Source of the DNA: Pseudorasbora parva
Lineage: Eukaryota; Chordata; Actinopteri; Cypriniformes; Gobionidae
DNA length: 64,000 bases
Assembly: GCF_024679245.1 (NCBI RefSeq)
Contig: NC_090182.1
Coordinates: 39,652,547 to 39,716,546 of the forward strand
Direction: 5' to 3'
The notes under the pieces were generated by a model. The model was not told the origin of the DNA and ran no database searches. It saw only the letters and a program-made list of their open reading frames with translations. Positions 38,418-52,084 of the stretch are shown one piece after another. The translations under genes were made by a program, and so were the position numbers. Numbering within the stretch: the stretch's first letter is position 1; each line of letters starts with the position of its first letter.

Positions 38418-38633
38418 ATGATAATGTTGATTTTGTGCGCTAGTTTGAGGGCCGTTGTGACAACGCTGCTGAATATCCCGAAGTTAAAGCTGGAACAAGA
38501 ACAATCTTTGCTTTGTTTTGTTGCTGGCCATGATATTGTGGCCATCCTCCCCATGGGGTTCGGAAAAAGTTTAATTTTTCCAGCTCACTCAGTTACGGCT
38601 GTTTTTTTTCTGTACTTACTGATGTTAACCAGT
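38418..38633 (+). pseudogene. RecQ-like helicase N-terminal fragment
   Basis: The 72-codon frame contains KLKLEQEQSLLCFVAGHDIV followed by ILPMGFGKSLIF. This is a Q-motif-like segment plus a Walker A loop (GFGKS) as in RecQ-type DEAD/DEAH helicases. The usual Thr before Gly is Met, and everything after the first motif is missing. Such RecQ-like ORFs are found scattered in fish genomes, probably with mobile DNA. It could be a processed or transposon-borne fragment. No introns or downstream motifs are seen. Confidence 0.6.
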
Positions 38634-38639
38634 TAGAGC

Positions 38640-39514
38640 TTTCACACTGCACGCGTGGATGCGGTCTGTAGTGGTGTGTATACAAAAGTGCGGTGATTGT
38701 TTCCGCACTGATCGTAATTTTTTGCTATGCTGGATGCACTGAATTAAAGTGACAGTGCATTGTTTGCATTAAAATAAACTTGTATTGACGTGAAAGTAAT
38801 TTCTAGTCTACTCAGTTTCAACGTCAACTCATGGCATAGTTGCCTCAGGTAAAGCAAGGAAAACAACACATTTAGGCAAATAGGGAGACATAATGGATAG
38901 CACTGGAGAAACAAATTTCTTCATGACCTGCAGGATTTCTTGTAATTTTAGGCTATAATATGTTTAAATGTTTTTATACTTGCGTGAACAACGTAATATA
39001 GGCCTATGGCTAAATCAAAAGTACTAGGCTATATAAATATGAATATAAAGTAATGAACTGAATAAAGCTTTAAAATGTAGTGGGTTTATATGTAACATCC
39101 ATGAAAGAGTGTATACAAAGAGAACTGTAATGCTGACAAATCATGTTCAGAAACATGGTGCATGATATACGTCACACAACAAAACATTAGTGTTTGGTTA
39201 CGGCAGATCCAGAGTGGCCCTGGGCAGATCAAATATAAAATTCGCAGAGTACCCGCCTTCAAGGAAGTTAACACTTGTCAATGGAGAGTGGCCAGACTCT
39301 TTGTATGGAATGAACGAGAGTCTGGTAGGACCAGGCTAGATATGTATTATTATATAGTTTTTGTTTTTGTTTTTTTACTTAATTAGAATATTACAAAACT
39401 TTGCAAAGGTTTTGACACATGCTATGTGAACACAAAGATAAATCATGGACATGATTTGAAAAAGTAAAATGGTCCTGAAAAAAAGCCACCTTTGTGTTCC
39501 TTGGTCAAAAATTG
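38640..39514. other. No recognisable gene
   Basis: AT-rich sequence with no domain or repeat partner recognised in the window. Confidence 0.4.
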
Positions 39515-40675
39515 CAACCCATTCTCACTCCCAAGGCGTCAAAAACCGAAGCATGGTCAAGTGCCTTCCGCGTCACAATAAAGACGCAAAAGGTACCCCA
39601 AGGCGCCATGTTTCGACGCGCTGGGTGTTCCATCCATTTCAGTGAGAAACCTTTGGCGTCATACACATACGCACTGGGTATTGGGAATGTTATCGTCATG
39701 GTGAAATTGTATTAGTTTATGATTTTGCCATTATGACATGTTGGAGTGTGTTTTTCAATTTAATCAGCAAGCATAATTTTATTTACATTTATTTTATTTA
39801 CGCTATTTAGACATGCTTAACATGTAACCCAACCCCATCCCATCCCTAAACCTACCCATTTGTGTGAACATGATATAAAACACAGGATATAACATACGTC
39901 TGCATACATGAGTTATTCAAAAAGTCAAATAATCCAAGTTTTCCGAGGTCAAACGATTGATTTGTATGAAGAAAATCCCCAAAAGCGATCAGCATCTCCA
40001 TCCGCCGAAGAACACATCAAATTTCAAATATTGGCGCCCGTTACGTGAGATTTCATAGTGAAATTGCATTGGCTCTCGTATGTCTTGTGACCAATTGCGT
40101 CATTACGTCAGCATTGATTGTAAAATGTCATTGGCTCTCGTGTGTCTTGTGACCGATTGCGTCATGCTCAGGAGTCTTTTGAATTATTTGAATGAGTTAT
40201 GAATGAGTTCGTTCACGGGGCAGCGGGATCATCATTTCAGCGATTAAAACATCAAGATCAACTCTGTTCTTCACATGAAGACATCGTAGGACTTCAGAAG
40301 ACTTGGAATGCAACATGAGTTAATACTTTTATACTGTTTTGGTCCGTTTTTGCAATAAATACTTGTGACTGTACATTTATTTGCCTGTTATGTGTTTTAT
40401 ATTGTTTAGATATGGGTAGGTTTAGGGTAGGAGTTGGGTTAGTTGCTCCAAAATATAAAAGTAGCCTTTAAATATTAATAAAATCATGTCTGCTTTTATA
40501 AACGCAAATAATGAAATGCGTCTGTGTATGACGGCAAAGGTTTATCATTGTAATGAATGGAGCACCCAGCGCGTCGAAAAATGACGCCCAGGGGCACCTT
40601 TAGCGTCTTAATTGTGACGCGGAAGGCACTTGACTATGCTTCGGATTTTGACGCCTTGGGAGTGAGAACGGGTTG
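39515..40675. mobile_element. Long-TIR foldback element (CAACCC ends)
   Basis: The left terminus CAACCCATTCTCACTCCCAA and the right terminus TTGGGAGTGAGAACGGGTTG are inverted. Pairing extends about 200 bp (CTTCCGCGTCACAATAAAGACGC with GCGTCTTAATTGTGACGCGGAAG; GCGCTGGGTG with CACCCAGCGC) and is picked up again further in (CCCTAAACCTACCCAT with ATGGGTAGGTTTAGGG). AAAATT lies next to both ends and may be the target duplication, off by one base on the left. It is non-coding. Confidence 0.87.
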
Positions 40676-41990
40676 AAAATTACCACATTGGAAATGTATG
40701 GGAAGCAAATTTTATCTAGTGGAAACTTTTGGTACTGCACCCAAAACAAAATCTCACTGAGAGCACGTTTTGAGCTATCAAATGTCAAATTTGGTACAAA
40801 AACAAATTTAGATTTATGGCTTTGATTTTCTTGCTGTTTTAGAGTGTTTTTGAAAATACTATTTTTGTACATTTTTTATAACAATAAACATAAAATTCTG
40901 TAACTTTTCTAGTTCAGATGATTTGACAAGTTGCATCTTTGAAAAGAGACTTTTCAGTTAAAAAGTGAGACAGTGAGGCACACTTAAGTCTGTGCTCTAA
41001 AGTATTCAACATTTATGGCAGTTTAGGTTTTTCAAAATAATTAGGAGAAAAATGCCCTTTATAAAGATTAAAATATCATAAATATGTCAAAGCTTATTGA
41101 ACACTGGTGAGAATATTGCTTCACAAAAAAAAATCAAGAAAATGTTTTACAGGCACATGAAAAGGCTTAATGTCAAGCCCTGTAGTAGTCTACATTAATT
41201 TCATTGACAAAAAAAATATGATAATTTTTTACCTTCATGCGAAGACCAATAGAGGGTTAATGCCACGTTCCAGTCAACCCATAACCTGTGTTGTTCCAAA
41301 ATTCGACCTGTGAAAGTGCACTGCACAGCAGTCAAACATGTGACTTCCCACCTGTGAACTCGTACTAAATTGATGTACTCCCAGTTACGAGTTCTGACGT
41401 CACATAGCCCGTGAAACAATAAGGGCAGCCCCTAGGGGTGCGGTGTTTATGGAAGTCGTATATGCAATTTTGCAAATAACATAAAATAAAAGGTACAAGA
41501 AAAATTGTAAATGAGCATAAGCCCCATACGGTCCGCCATACTTTGTTTATATCTAGCTACCACAATTCGTGTGCCATTTTTTGAAGTTGTGACTTACTGG
41601 CTCAAAAACCTGCCTGGAACGCAGCATAAGTCAATATGTAATGGTAACTAGAAACAATACTAACTTCATGTGGAGAACAGTATCTCTGATCAAACAATTT
41701 TGTGATGCTGTTTGCGAATGTTCAATGTTCATTAGAACTATGATTTCGGGAAACATCAAATCATTGAACTATGTTGGCTCTGCTGTGGCCATAGTTGCCT
41801 AACGATGCGTTCAGGAAACACACAGTGAACCAGTATCAAAATTTATGCTGGTCTTTTTAGCGAGAGAGGTTTTCTTTTGCTCGAGACCCCCAGGAGATTA
41901 TAAATATCCATTAAAGTGACCCTGTAAAATAATAGGTGTTTATGAACAAACGAACAGCGTTTCCTTCATTGTGGTTCATTGATATCTGAT
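40676..41990. other. No gene; possible repeat at 41,262-41,625
   Basis: GCCACGTTCCAGTC (about 41,261) and GCCTGGAACGCAGC (about 41,611) are loosely inverted and may mark a decayed element. Otherwise this is plain AT-rich sequence. Confidence 0.3.
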
Positions 41991-43020
41991 TCAGGCAACG
42001 TCTGTCGCACTGAAGACATTTGTAGAGAGTCAGTTTGGGATTATGAGACCAATTACCCTAATTACTTTCCTTTGTGTTGTTCTTTCCCTACTACTCGCTC
42101 TGTCTCACGGTTGTTATCCCTCTTTTATATCGCGTTCGAATCTGGTGCTTTTCTGTGGCTTCGTCTTTTAGGCTGATATTGCCTCATAGTTTGGGAAAGT
42201 CCCCCTACACAAACACAAGCCAATTTTTCCATCCCAGAGCTGCTGACACACCCTAAAAGTCTGAGATTTTAACATATTGAGCTTCAATTGGCCCAGCTAT
42301 CAATGTGACATTGTAGCATCTGATGGATAAAGAAAACATCTATTTTTTTTTTCTCATTTGTTCACACGTGTTACATTTATCCATAGTAAGATAATCCGCC
42401 TTTATGATCTTTGGCAGGGTAAAACAAGGATAAACAAGGAAATAAATGTATAGACATGCTATACACCCACAACTTCTGTCACATCAAATCTTTTTAGCTT
42501 GTATTTTGCTTGAGAAGACAGTTTAACCGAGCCGTAACGAGCAAACAAAGCGTGTTCGGATGCCAGGATGGGAAGAAAGAGAGTTTTTTTCATTTGATCT
42601 TTTTGGTGGCAGAGAAATTAGTATGAGCAGATTATTATTTTTCTTTTACAAAGGCATTGATGTAGGAAGGTAAAACATACAATCGAGCAAAAGCTGCCTT
42701 ACACTTAAAAGAGTCTTCGATACAGAGACTTTTTTCCCCCTGACAAACTCAATAGGCACGGAAGCCCATTACAAGGGCGTCTTATTAGTGTCGACTGATT
42801 TTACAAGATTGCTATCTATGTATAATTAAGCCCCAAGCGCATCCAGTCACATTCGTACATGCTATCTTTTGATAACATATTCTCATGACGCCCAGGAGCT
42901 CTTTTGATAAGTAATAAAGAGAGACAATCTGATCTGCCATATCAACTCCATGATTGGCTTCTCAGTTTGCCGAACTTCTGAACAAAAGAACGCATCTCTA
43001 CATATATTTTTGATGTCAAG
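41991..43020. other. Candidate conserved non-coding region downstream of egr1
   Basis: About 1 kb has no repeat copies, no long open frame and no microsatellite, in a neighbourhood otherwise full of them. It is rich in TAAT/ATTA, GATAA and octamer-like words, especially 42,770-42,965. The absence of insertions suggests constraint and a possible enhancer of the nearby gene. This is inference only. Confidence 0.35.
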
Positions 43021-43160
43021 TTTTTATTTATTAATTTTGTTCTCTTTTTTTTGTTGTTGCTCTAGGTTATATTGCAGTTTTGATATTTTTTGTTATGAAA
43101 GACATGACTTGTTCAAATGAAAGCTTCAAATGTATGCCTTCAAAGCTAAACAATTGTAAA

Positions 43161-43164
<4 letters not shown>

Positions 43165-43236
<72 letters not shown>
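43165..43236. repeat. (TA)n microsatellite
   Basis: About 72 bp of TA flanked by inverted words TTGTAAAACTTTA (43,154-43,166) and TAAAGTTTTACAA (43,247-43,259), so the whole would fold into a hairpin. Confidence 0.96.
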
Positions 43237-43240
<4 letters not shown>

Positions 43241-43277
43241 TTATTGTAAAGTTTTACAAATGCTTAGATTTGAAAGT

Positions 43278-43389
<112 letters not shown>

Positions 43390-43629
43390 TCAGTATGAGC
43401 CATATCACATAGCCTTTTATTATATATTTATGCTGTCAGTGTATGAGAATATTTGTTAATAATTTTCATTTTGTGACTTGAGACCATGAACTAATGGCTT
43501 TTAATGACATACTGTTGCACTAAATTGTTTTTTAATATGCAATGGTGTGTGTGCGTGTTCACTCTCTAAAGCAAAATTCACGGGAACCTGTTGCTAAGCG
43601 ATGAAAAGCACGAAAGAGATTCAACGTAC

Positions 43630-44857
43630 ATATTTATATATTTATGTTTTATTTATAGTTCTGTTCTTGAAGGATATCTTGTACACCAAATATCCCATTG
43701 GCAGTTAAGCGCATTCAATGTGTTTAGAAGCCATAAACAGTCACTTTTTCGAACAAACACAAATACAAAATAAAAATAACAACAAAATAATGGACCGCAT
43801 GTAAATAACATACAAAAAAATCCCATGCCTACTCAGTAGGTAACTACAGCATTCCAACTCCTCAAGATGTAGATATGTACATTTCCGTTACAAAAATATA
43901 GTTTATAGTTTACTTTTTTGCTTACATCCCAAAGAAATGCAGTGCCCTCGTATCCTTTCCCTTCTTTCCTTGAAATGACTTTCTGAATATAGAAAAAAAA
44001 AAAGAAAAAAGAAAGGAGAAAACGAAATCCCTTACACCTTAAGGCTAGATGCAACGCATCCACACGCTGATATCTGTCAAAACATCTGCAAGGCTTCACA
44101 AAAGGCACCAAAAAAATTGAAGAATTGTGGTTGATTCTTTTCTGATGTTTCCCCCTCCGTTTACCAGGATTTTTGTTGTCACATTTGAGAAAGAGAAATA
44201 TAGTACCAGTGGATGATATTTACAAAATAAGAGAAACTAACATCACTCTTCCACATGCGTCAGAATACTTAAGTGCTTCTAGTCAAACAAAGTCAAGAAC
44301 TTATCACAGCATTTTTACTACTTAATACAGAATGTTTCTTATAAAATATGGCCCTGCTCAAGAATAATACAATGCAAATATTCAAATCAATTGTCACAAC
44401 AATGGTACTAAAAAGTAAAAACAGAAAGGAAACATGGCACATGTACAATATACTGTAGCTTATGTATATTATTCAAATGTCTTTTGTAACTGTACACCTG
44501 TCGAGTCAAGCTTCTGAGCCTGAAGCCCACAGGCTTCGATTACACCATTAAGGTCCTTTAGCCAAGTACGTCTGTGCACGCACAGTCTGAGGGAAAACTT
44601 GCCGAAGCCTGTTGCTTTTGTTTGTCATTTGAAAGTCTCAGATGCCTCGTTTGAAAGGATAGGATTCGAAGGGAGAGGACGACACACAAAAAACCCTTTT
44701 CTTTTCAAAAGTCCTTGACTGTTTTGTAACTGAGCCATGTTGGGAGCATGGGCAGAAAAGTGCTTTTGCAGAGGGGACTCAGAAGTCACTGATGCTTTCT
44801 GTTGCTTTGAGTCAAGGGAGCGCCTGGAGTTCTGGGGTGGGGTGGGGGACAAAAGTC
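43630..44857 (-). other. egr1: egr1 3'UTR (predicted)
   Basis: The first convincing polyadenylation signal downstream of the egr1 stop is AATAAA on the minus strand at 43,648-43,653. That gives a 3'UTR of about 1.2 kb, similar to vertebrate Egr1 transcripts. The region is AT-rich, repeat-free and has several AU-rich stretches, consistent with an unstable immediate-early mRNA. A 92-codon open frame on the minus strand inside it (43,833-44,111) has no recognisable domain and is not proposed as a gene. The exact cleavage site is inferred. Confidence 0.6.
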
Positions 44858-47156
<2,299 letters not shown>

Positions 47157-47353
47157 CTCTCTGGAGTGTGCTCGGAGATGAGAGAAGTGTGCTGGAGAGA
47201 TCAGCAGCTAACCCCTCTGGGACGACAAACGTGAAGATGCTGCGATGTCTGAATCTCCTTCTTGCTGGTTGATCTCCTCACTCTCACAGTCCTGTTTGTC
47301 TTCCCTTTTCTCCTTTTTGTTTGTCCAAAGAGGCAGAACAAATCCACTACGTC

Positions 47354-47395
47354 TCAGATAAAATAGCTGAGATTCAGAATGTCCCTTCTGATCAT
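47354..47395 (-). CDS. Predicted 13-codon uORF in egr1 5'UTR
   Basis: ATG at 47,395-47,393 on the minus strand, ending at TGA 47,356-47,354, lies about 200 nt upstream of the egr1 start. A minimal ATG-TGA start-stop lies at 47,477-47,472. Both would be in the 5'UTR if transcription starts about 30 bp below the TATA box. They might dampen translation, but nothing here shows they are used. Confidence 0.4.
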   Translation of the reverse strand: MIRRDILNLSYFI

Positions 47396-47426
47396 TCCCT
47401 ACTTCAAATTTGCACTTTTGCAGCAA

Positions 47427-47524
47427 ATTAGGTCGGTTGTTTTGTTTCTGTTGTTGTTTTGAGTTGACTTGTCACATTTATTTAATGTGTCAAAATGTAT
47501 TTGGTTATATAAATATCGCAACGT
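47427..47524. repeat. Direct repeat in egr1 5'UTR, proximal copy
   Basis: AATTAGGTCGGTTG...TGAGTTGACTTGTCACATTTA...TTGGTTATATAAATATCGCAACGT. It is nearly identical to 48,739-48,833, differing by a few small indels and substitutions. Confidence 0.93.
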
Positions 47525-47602
47525 GTTGCCTATCAGCTGTCTGCTAGTGCTGAATCGCTTGGGCTCTCTAGGCTCTTTCTCAGCTCAGAGAATCCCCACT
47601 CC

Positions 47603-47611
47603 TTTATATAT
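47603..47611 (-). promoter_or_regulatory. egr1: egr1 TATA box
   Basis: The minus strand reads GGATATATAAAGG, a strong TATA element about 450 bp upstream of the start codon and directly below the proximal CArG boxes. Transcription is expected to start near 47,575. That spacing matches the architecture of vertebrate Egr1 promoters. Confidence 0.85.
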
Positions 47612-47621
47612 CCTCTTGCCG

Positions 47622-47693
47622 TGACGTAGATGTCCATATTTGGACTGGAGGAAGCCCATATTTAGGCACTGCAGCGGAGGACACATGACGTTT
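47622..47693 (-). promoter_or_regulatory. egr1: egr1 proximal CArG/Ets/CRE cluster
   Basis: A perfect CArG box CCATATTTGG at 47,634-47,643 and a near-perfect one, CCATATTTAG, at 47,656-47,665 sandwich an Ets core GGAA (47,650-47,653). CRE half-sites TGACGT flank the pair (47,622-47,627 and 47,686-47,691). SRF binds CArG boxes with Ets-type ternary complex factors to couple MAPK signalling to immediate-early transcription. CREB/ATF uses the CRE. Confidence 0.88.
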
Positions 47694-47898
47694 GCCTAGA
47701 GGAGAAAAGCAGATTGGGGAGCTTAAACATTAAGTCTTGCATTAAATAGAGGGGAGATGCCCGTTCCTCCTCCACAGCAAATCAATGCGTGGTAAGCACG
47801 CATTTCTCTGAGAGAAAGAGAAGCGCATGGCTACATTTTCTCCTCAAAAGTCTCGCTAAATGTTCGGGTTTCCCGTCTGCGCTGTAGCAGAGCCCTGG

Positions 47899-47994
47899 CC
47901 GGAAGATTCTGCTCCGCCATGCCATATAAGGTCGTGACTACATAAGGCATGATTCCGGTGGTTTCCACTTCCATGCCCTTATTTGGAGCTTCCT
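47899..47994 (-). promoter_or_regulatory. egr1: egr1 distal CArG/Ets cluster
   Basis: CArG boxes CCATATAAGG (47,922-47,931) and CCTTATTTGG (47,977-47,986) are both exact CC(A/T)6GG. Ets cores lie close by: CCGGAAG at 47,899, TTCCGG at 47,953 and CTTCCT at 47,989. Mammalian Egr1 promoters likewise have proximal and distal SRE groups, so this layout looks conserved. Confidence 0.85.
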
Positions 47995-48637
<643 letters not shown>

Positions 48638-48738
48638 ACTCAACTTTTTTGAGCATATTAAACATCTATTATGGATTAAGTACATATCCCTAGGCTATAG
48701 CCTATATAATCTCTGAACATTTTTGTATTTAGAATTAT

Positions 48739-48833
48739 AAATTAGGTCGCTTTTTGTTTCTGTTGTTTTGAGTTGACTTGTCACATTTATTAATGTGTCA
48801 AAAATGTATTTGGTTATATAAATATCGCAACGT
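48739..48833. repeat. Direct repeat of egr1 5'UTR segment, distal copy
   Basis: AAATTAGGTCGCTTTTTG...TGAGTTGACTTGTCACATTTA...TTGGTTATATAAATATCGCAACGT. It has the same orientation as 47,427-47,524, about 1.3 kb upstream of it. A further partial echo ACATAAATATCGCAA follows immediately (48,835-48,849). Confidence 0.93.
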
Positions 48834-48849
48834 TACATAAATATCGCAA

Positions 48850-49305
48850 ACCCGACTGCTTGTTTTGATGAGGAAATGACACTTGGCTATTCAGTGCACG
48901 GCCAGCGCGTTGGCACTGATGGATGGCGGGTGCTGACAGAGGAGAGAGGAGATCTGTTTAATTGGGGGATGTCCCGGACTCGATACACAGGGATCCTCTC
49001 TGTCACTCAACTCCCGACACCCATGCAAATAAGCGCTGCAGCACGCTCTCCGGACGATGGTGGTGTGCCGATGCTCTGTAAATCGAGGAGGAGAGCTGGG
49101 AGTGCGCCGTGGCTTTGGCAGGGAGATCGATGTAACTTTGCTGACTCAATAGACTTAGTCAGAGCAGACGCCATTTCAATTTAACGCGAACGAAAACGAG
49201 GTTGTGAGGGACGGAAGAACGGTTAACTGGGTGTGTTGTACAGTTGTCTAATATTACACAAATTGCACAAAAATTAAAACACATGCAAGTATGCATAGGC
49301 CTATT
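48850..49305. other. Unassigned balanced sequence upstream of egr1
   Basis: A moderately GC-balanced block with an octamer ATGCAAAT (49,023-49,030) and an AP-1-like TGACTCA (49,142-49,148). It is a possible regulatory element. No coding supported; the 102-codon plus-strand frame (48,876-49,184) has no domain. Confidence 0.35.
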
Positions 49306-49337
49306 AAAGGGATAGTTCACCCCAGAATGAAAACTTT

Positions 49338-50009
49338 CCCAGCAAGCAATTTTGCATTTAAACGAGTGGTCCACACACAGCCCTGACATGCAGGCAAAAT
49401 GTTTGCCAAAAATAGACTAGTCATCAATCATTGCTGAGCACAGGCTATGCATAGGACATGTCAAATAAATGAAACCAAACACCTTGTAATCACTGTTGAC
49501 TTACATGATGGAATATCATGCATGTTATTTTGGCAAAAACATGCAACCAAATTCAAGGTTACTTTGGCTAGAAGTGGGTTACTCACAGCCAGACTACATC
49601 GGGTCTGTACACTGTAAAAAATTATAAACAAAAATAATAATAAGTTACCTGGTTGCCTTAAAATTTTGAGTTCAATTAAATAGAAAAATTAAGTTAGTTC
49701 AATAAACATTTTTGAGAATCAACAAACTTAATTAAAAGAGTTTGTAAGCATATTGGGTAATTGTGTGTGTTTTATTTGTGATGGTGCAGTGAAACCCCCA
49801 AATTTTCTTTATTTATCACATTTTTATGTGGTTCAGATACCATTATATTTTGAGTTTCTATTTATTTAACCAATTTCCTTCATTGCATCAACTCAAATTT
49901 TTAATTTCAATAAACTCACATTTTTAAGGCAACCAGGTTACTTATTTTTTAAGTTAAACCAACACATTTTTTTTCAGTGTAGCTAACCGTGAAATGACGG
50001 CTTGCTGGG
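49338..50009 (+). mobile_element. CCCAGCAAGC-type DNA element, copy 2
   Basis: The ends CCCAGCAAGC and GCTTGCTGGG are exact 10-bp inverted repeats. Shares its body with 4595-4917 in opposite orientation. It contains a CACTGTAAAA MITE at 49,610-49,979. Confidence 0.82.
49610..49979 (+). mobile_element. CACTGTAAAA MITE, innermost insertion
   Basis: CACTGTAAAAAATTATAAAC to ...TTTTTTTTCAGTG, flanked by TA at 49,608-49,609 and 49,980-49,981. The related copy at 4.6 kb shows the uninterrupted site. Confidence 0.92.
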
Positions 50010-50225
50010 TTGTCAGCACCCTCATGTTGTTCCAAACGTGTATGTGTTTCTCTTCTATTTCTTTCTGTTAAACACAAAAGAAAATATTGTAAGGAATGTT
50101 GGTAACCAAACAGTTGACAGCACTCGTTGACTTCCATAGGGGGGGAAAAATACTATGGAAGTCAATGGGTGCCGTCAACCAAAATTCTTCGAAATATCTT
50201 GCGTGTTCAACAGAAGAAAGAAACA

Positions 50226-51180
50226 CGTACGTTTTAGGTAATGGATCGGGCCTGTCACAAAATTGTTTGTGATTCTGCACATAACAGCTTTTTTTTAAGT
50301 AGGTTAAACTAAAAAAGACATGACGGACATAATGATAATGAACATGCAGTCTGTGTATACTATTTATAAGAGAGCTGTCAACATACAAAAGCAGTTTACT
50401 AAGAAAGATTTGTGACATCAGCCAAAACAAAAAAGTTGTTTCACAGGTGAAGCAGGTTATAACATTACAACGAAAGATTATGAAGACAACGTTCCTTTTC
50501 TTTGTTTTTGGTGCTAACATGTGCAGAAACCTCCTAAAACATACATTTACTTTTCATTTTGACCTCAGTACAAATTAGGAAAGCATTGCATCTTCTAAAA
50601 AGGCACACAAACAAAAAAACTTGAATACAACGAAGAAAAAAAGATGTAGATTTTGATGTATTGCACATCAGTTATTTTGATGCATTGCAGGCGAATGTCA
50701 TCCTTCTAATGATCAACATCTTTATATAACTAGAACCTCAGATAAGGAAACGGGGTGGCAGTTGGTGACTCACTTATAAGTTTAACAAGAGCAGTGGGAG
50801 GGTGATCCCTTACCAGGGAATGGGGGTGGAAGATGTGGGACATCCAGGACAGCCTGGGTAGCTTGTATAACCTGATGTGTTGCTGCCTTGTGTGTGTATT
50901 TGTATGCTCATGTGGAGGGGGTTTCTCCTTTTCCTTGTTATGAAAGGCCGGCTCTCCTCGCACCTACGCCGAAGCCCACGCCTGTGTCTGTCCTCGCTCG
51001 CTCGGTCTATCTCCTGCTGGTTAATATTTCATTAAGATCTGCCAGCCAGCCTGGGTACGGAGAGAGAGAGAGCGAGAGAGAGAGAGCGAGAAAGAGAGCT
51101 TCACACCCCCACGTTCAGAGGCAAATACCAGGCATCTGCTGGAATTAATCACTGGCTCTGGTTGGCAGCCTGATGGAGAT
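50226..51180. other. No gene; GA-rich and unique sequence
   Basis: A short (GA)n patch lies at 51,060-51,100. The part 50,740-51,060 and 51,110-51,180 is balanced and repeat-free and could be conserved non-coding DNA (for example GCTGGTTAATATTTCATTAAG). No coding supported. Confidence 0.35.

Positions 51181-51256
<76 letters not shown>
51181..51256. repeat. (CT)n microsatellite
   Basis: About 75 bp of CT, followed by a C run (51,287-51,298). Confidence 0.97.
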
Positions 51257-51259
<3 letters not shown>

Positions 51260-51260
<1 letters not shown>

Positions 51261-52084
51261 GTTCTCTCCTTCGCCCACCTCTGCCACCCCCCCCCCCCAA
51301 ACCTGTGCCATCTCCATCATCAGCATAAAGGTGAGCCCGTCGGGGGTGGCCGAGGAGCAGACAGGATGACTGGTTGATATATATGCATTTGACAGTCTTA
51401 TTACATGATTTAGGGAGAGTGGAGCAAAAGAGCAGTGTGTATAATTCTAGCTTCTGGAGAAAAGTGAGTGGAGATCATTGATGATGGTAGAGCTCATGAT
51501 GATGATGATGATGGTAACGAGAAGACTTTAGATATTAAGTAATGGTCTCGCTAAATTAAGCAAGCAATGATATTGACCAAGGTGACTGGCATTATGAGAC
51601 AAAGAGAATTTAGTAGCAACTTTATCTCTGTTACTCTAAATCAGAATGTAAATCGTATGTTTTTACCTTGCATTAAATGTAGTGTCTTGCTAAGTTAAAA
51701 GCACTTGCAATAAATGCGTTTGCAAGAAGGAGATAGGTTATTGATATGTCTGGCTCAATAACCTTTTACAGGGTTTACTCAATCTGGGTTTTGCCTGGTT
51801 AGGCCTTTCAATACAGCAGAGTAAATCTTTATTGCTGTGACTCACTAAAGGCTTTAGTCAAAGAGTAGTTAGCAAAGCATACTGATAAGAATTTATTATT
51901 TATGAACTTTTATGAATTGATCTAAAAAGTGTAGAAGGCCAACGTGAAATCAAGATTGATCCTGCACTACATATACTCCTACGTTTTATTGTGCATTCTT
52001 CTTTATTATCCCCCTCACAAAATAAATAAAAAAAGTTTGTCTGTAACATTTTGTCAAGGTGCTATAACTTGGCTCCCAATGATA
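51260..52084. other. No recognisable gene
   Basis: Contains a short (GAT)n at 51,499-51,513. Otherwise unremarkable intergenic sequence. Confidence 0.4.

Larger units (their letters stand above)
49308..50225. mobile_element. AGTTCACCC-type dispersed element split by nested insertions
   Basis: AAAGGGATAGTTCACCCCAGAATGA starts at 49,308. Its body resumes at 50,010 with CAGCACCCTCATGTTGTTCC and continues to about 50,225 (GTTGACTTCCATAG / CTATGGAAGTCAATGG foldback). The gap is filled by the CCCAGCAAGC element. Confidence 0.75.

Noticed and set aside
43833..44111. 92-codon minus-strand protein
   Set aside because: Lies within the predicted egr1 3'UTR; no domain or start context that stands out.
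47208..47426. 72-codon minus-strand frame in the egr1 leader
   Set aside because: It begins at a TTG, not ATG, and has no domain; it is 5'UTR.
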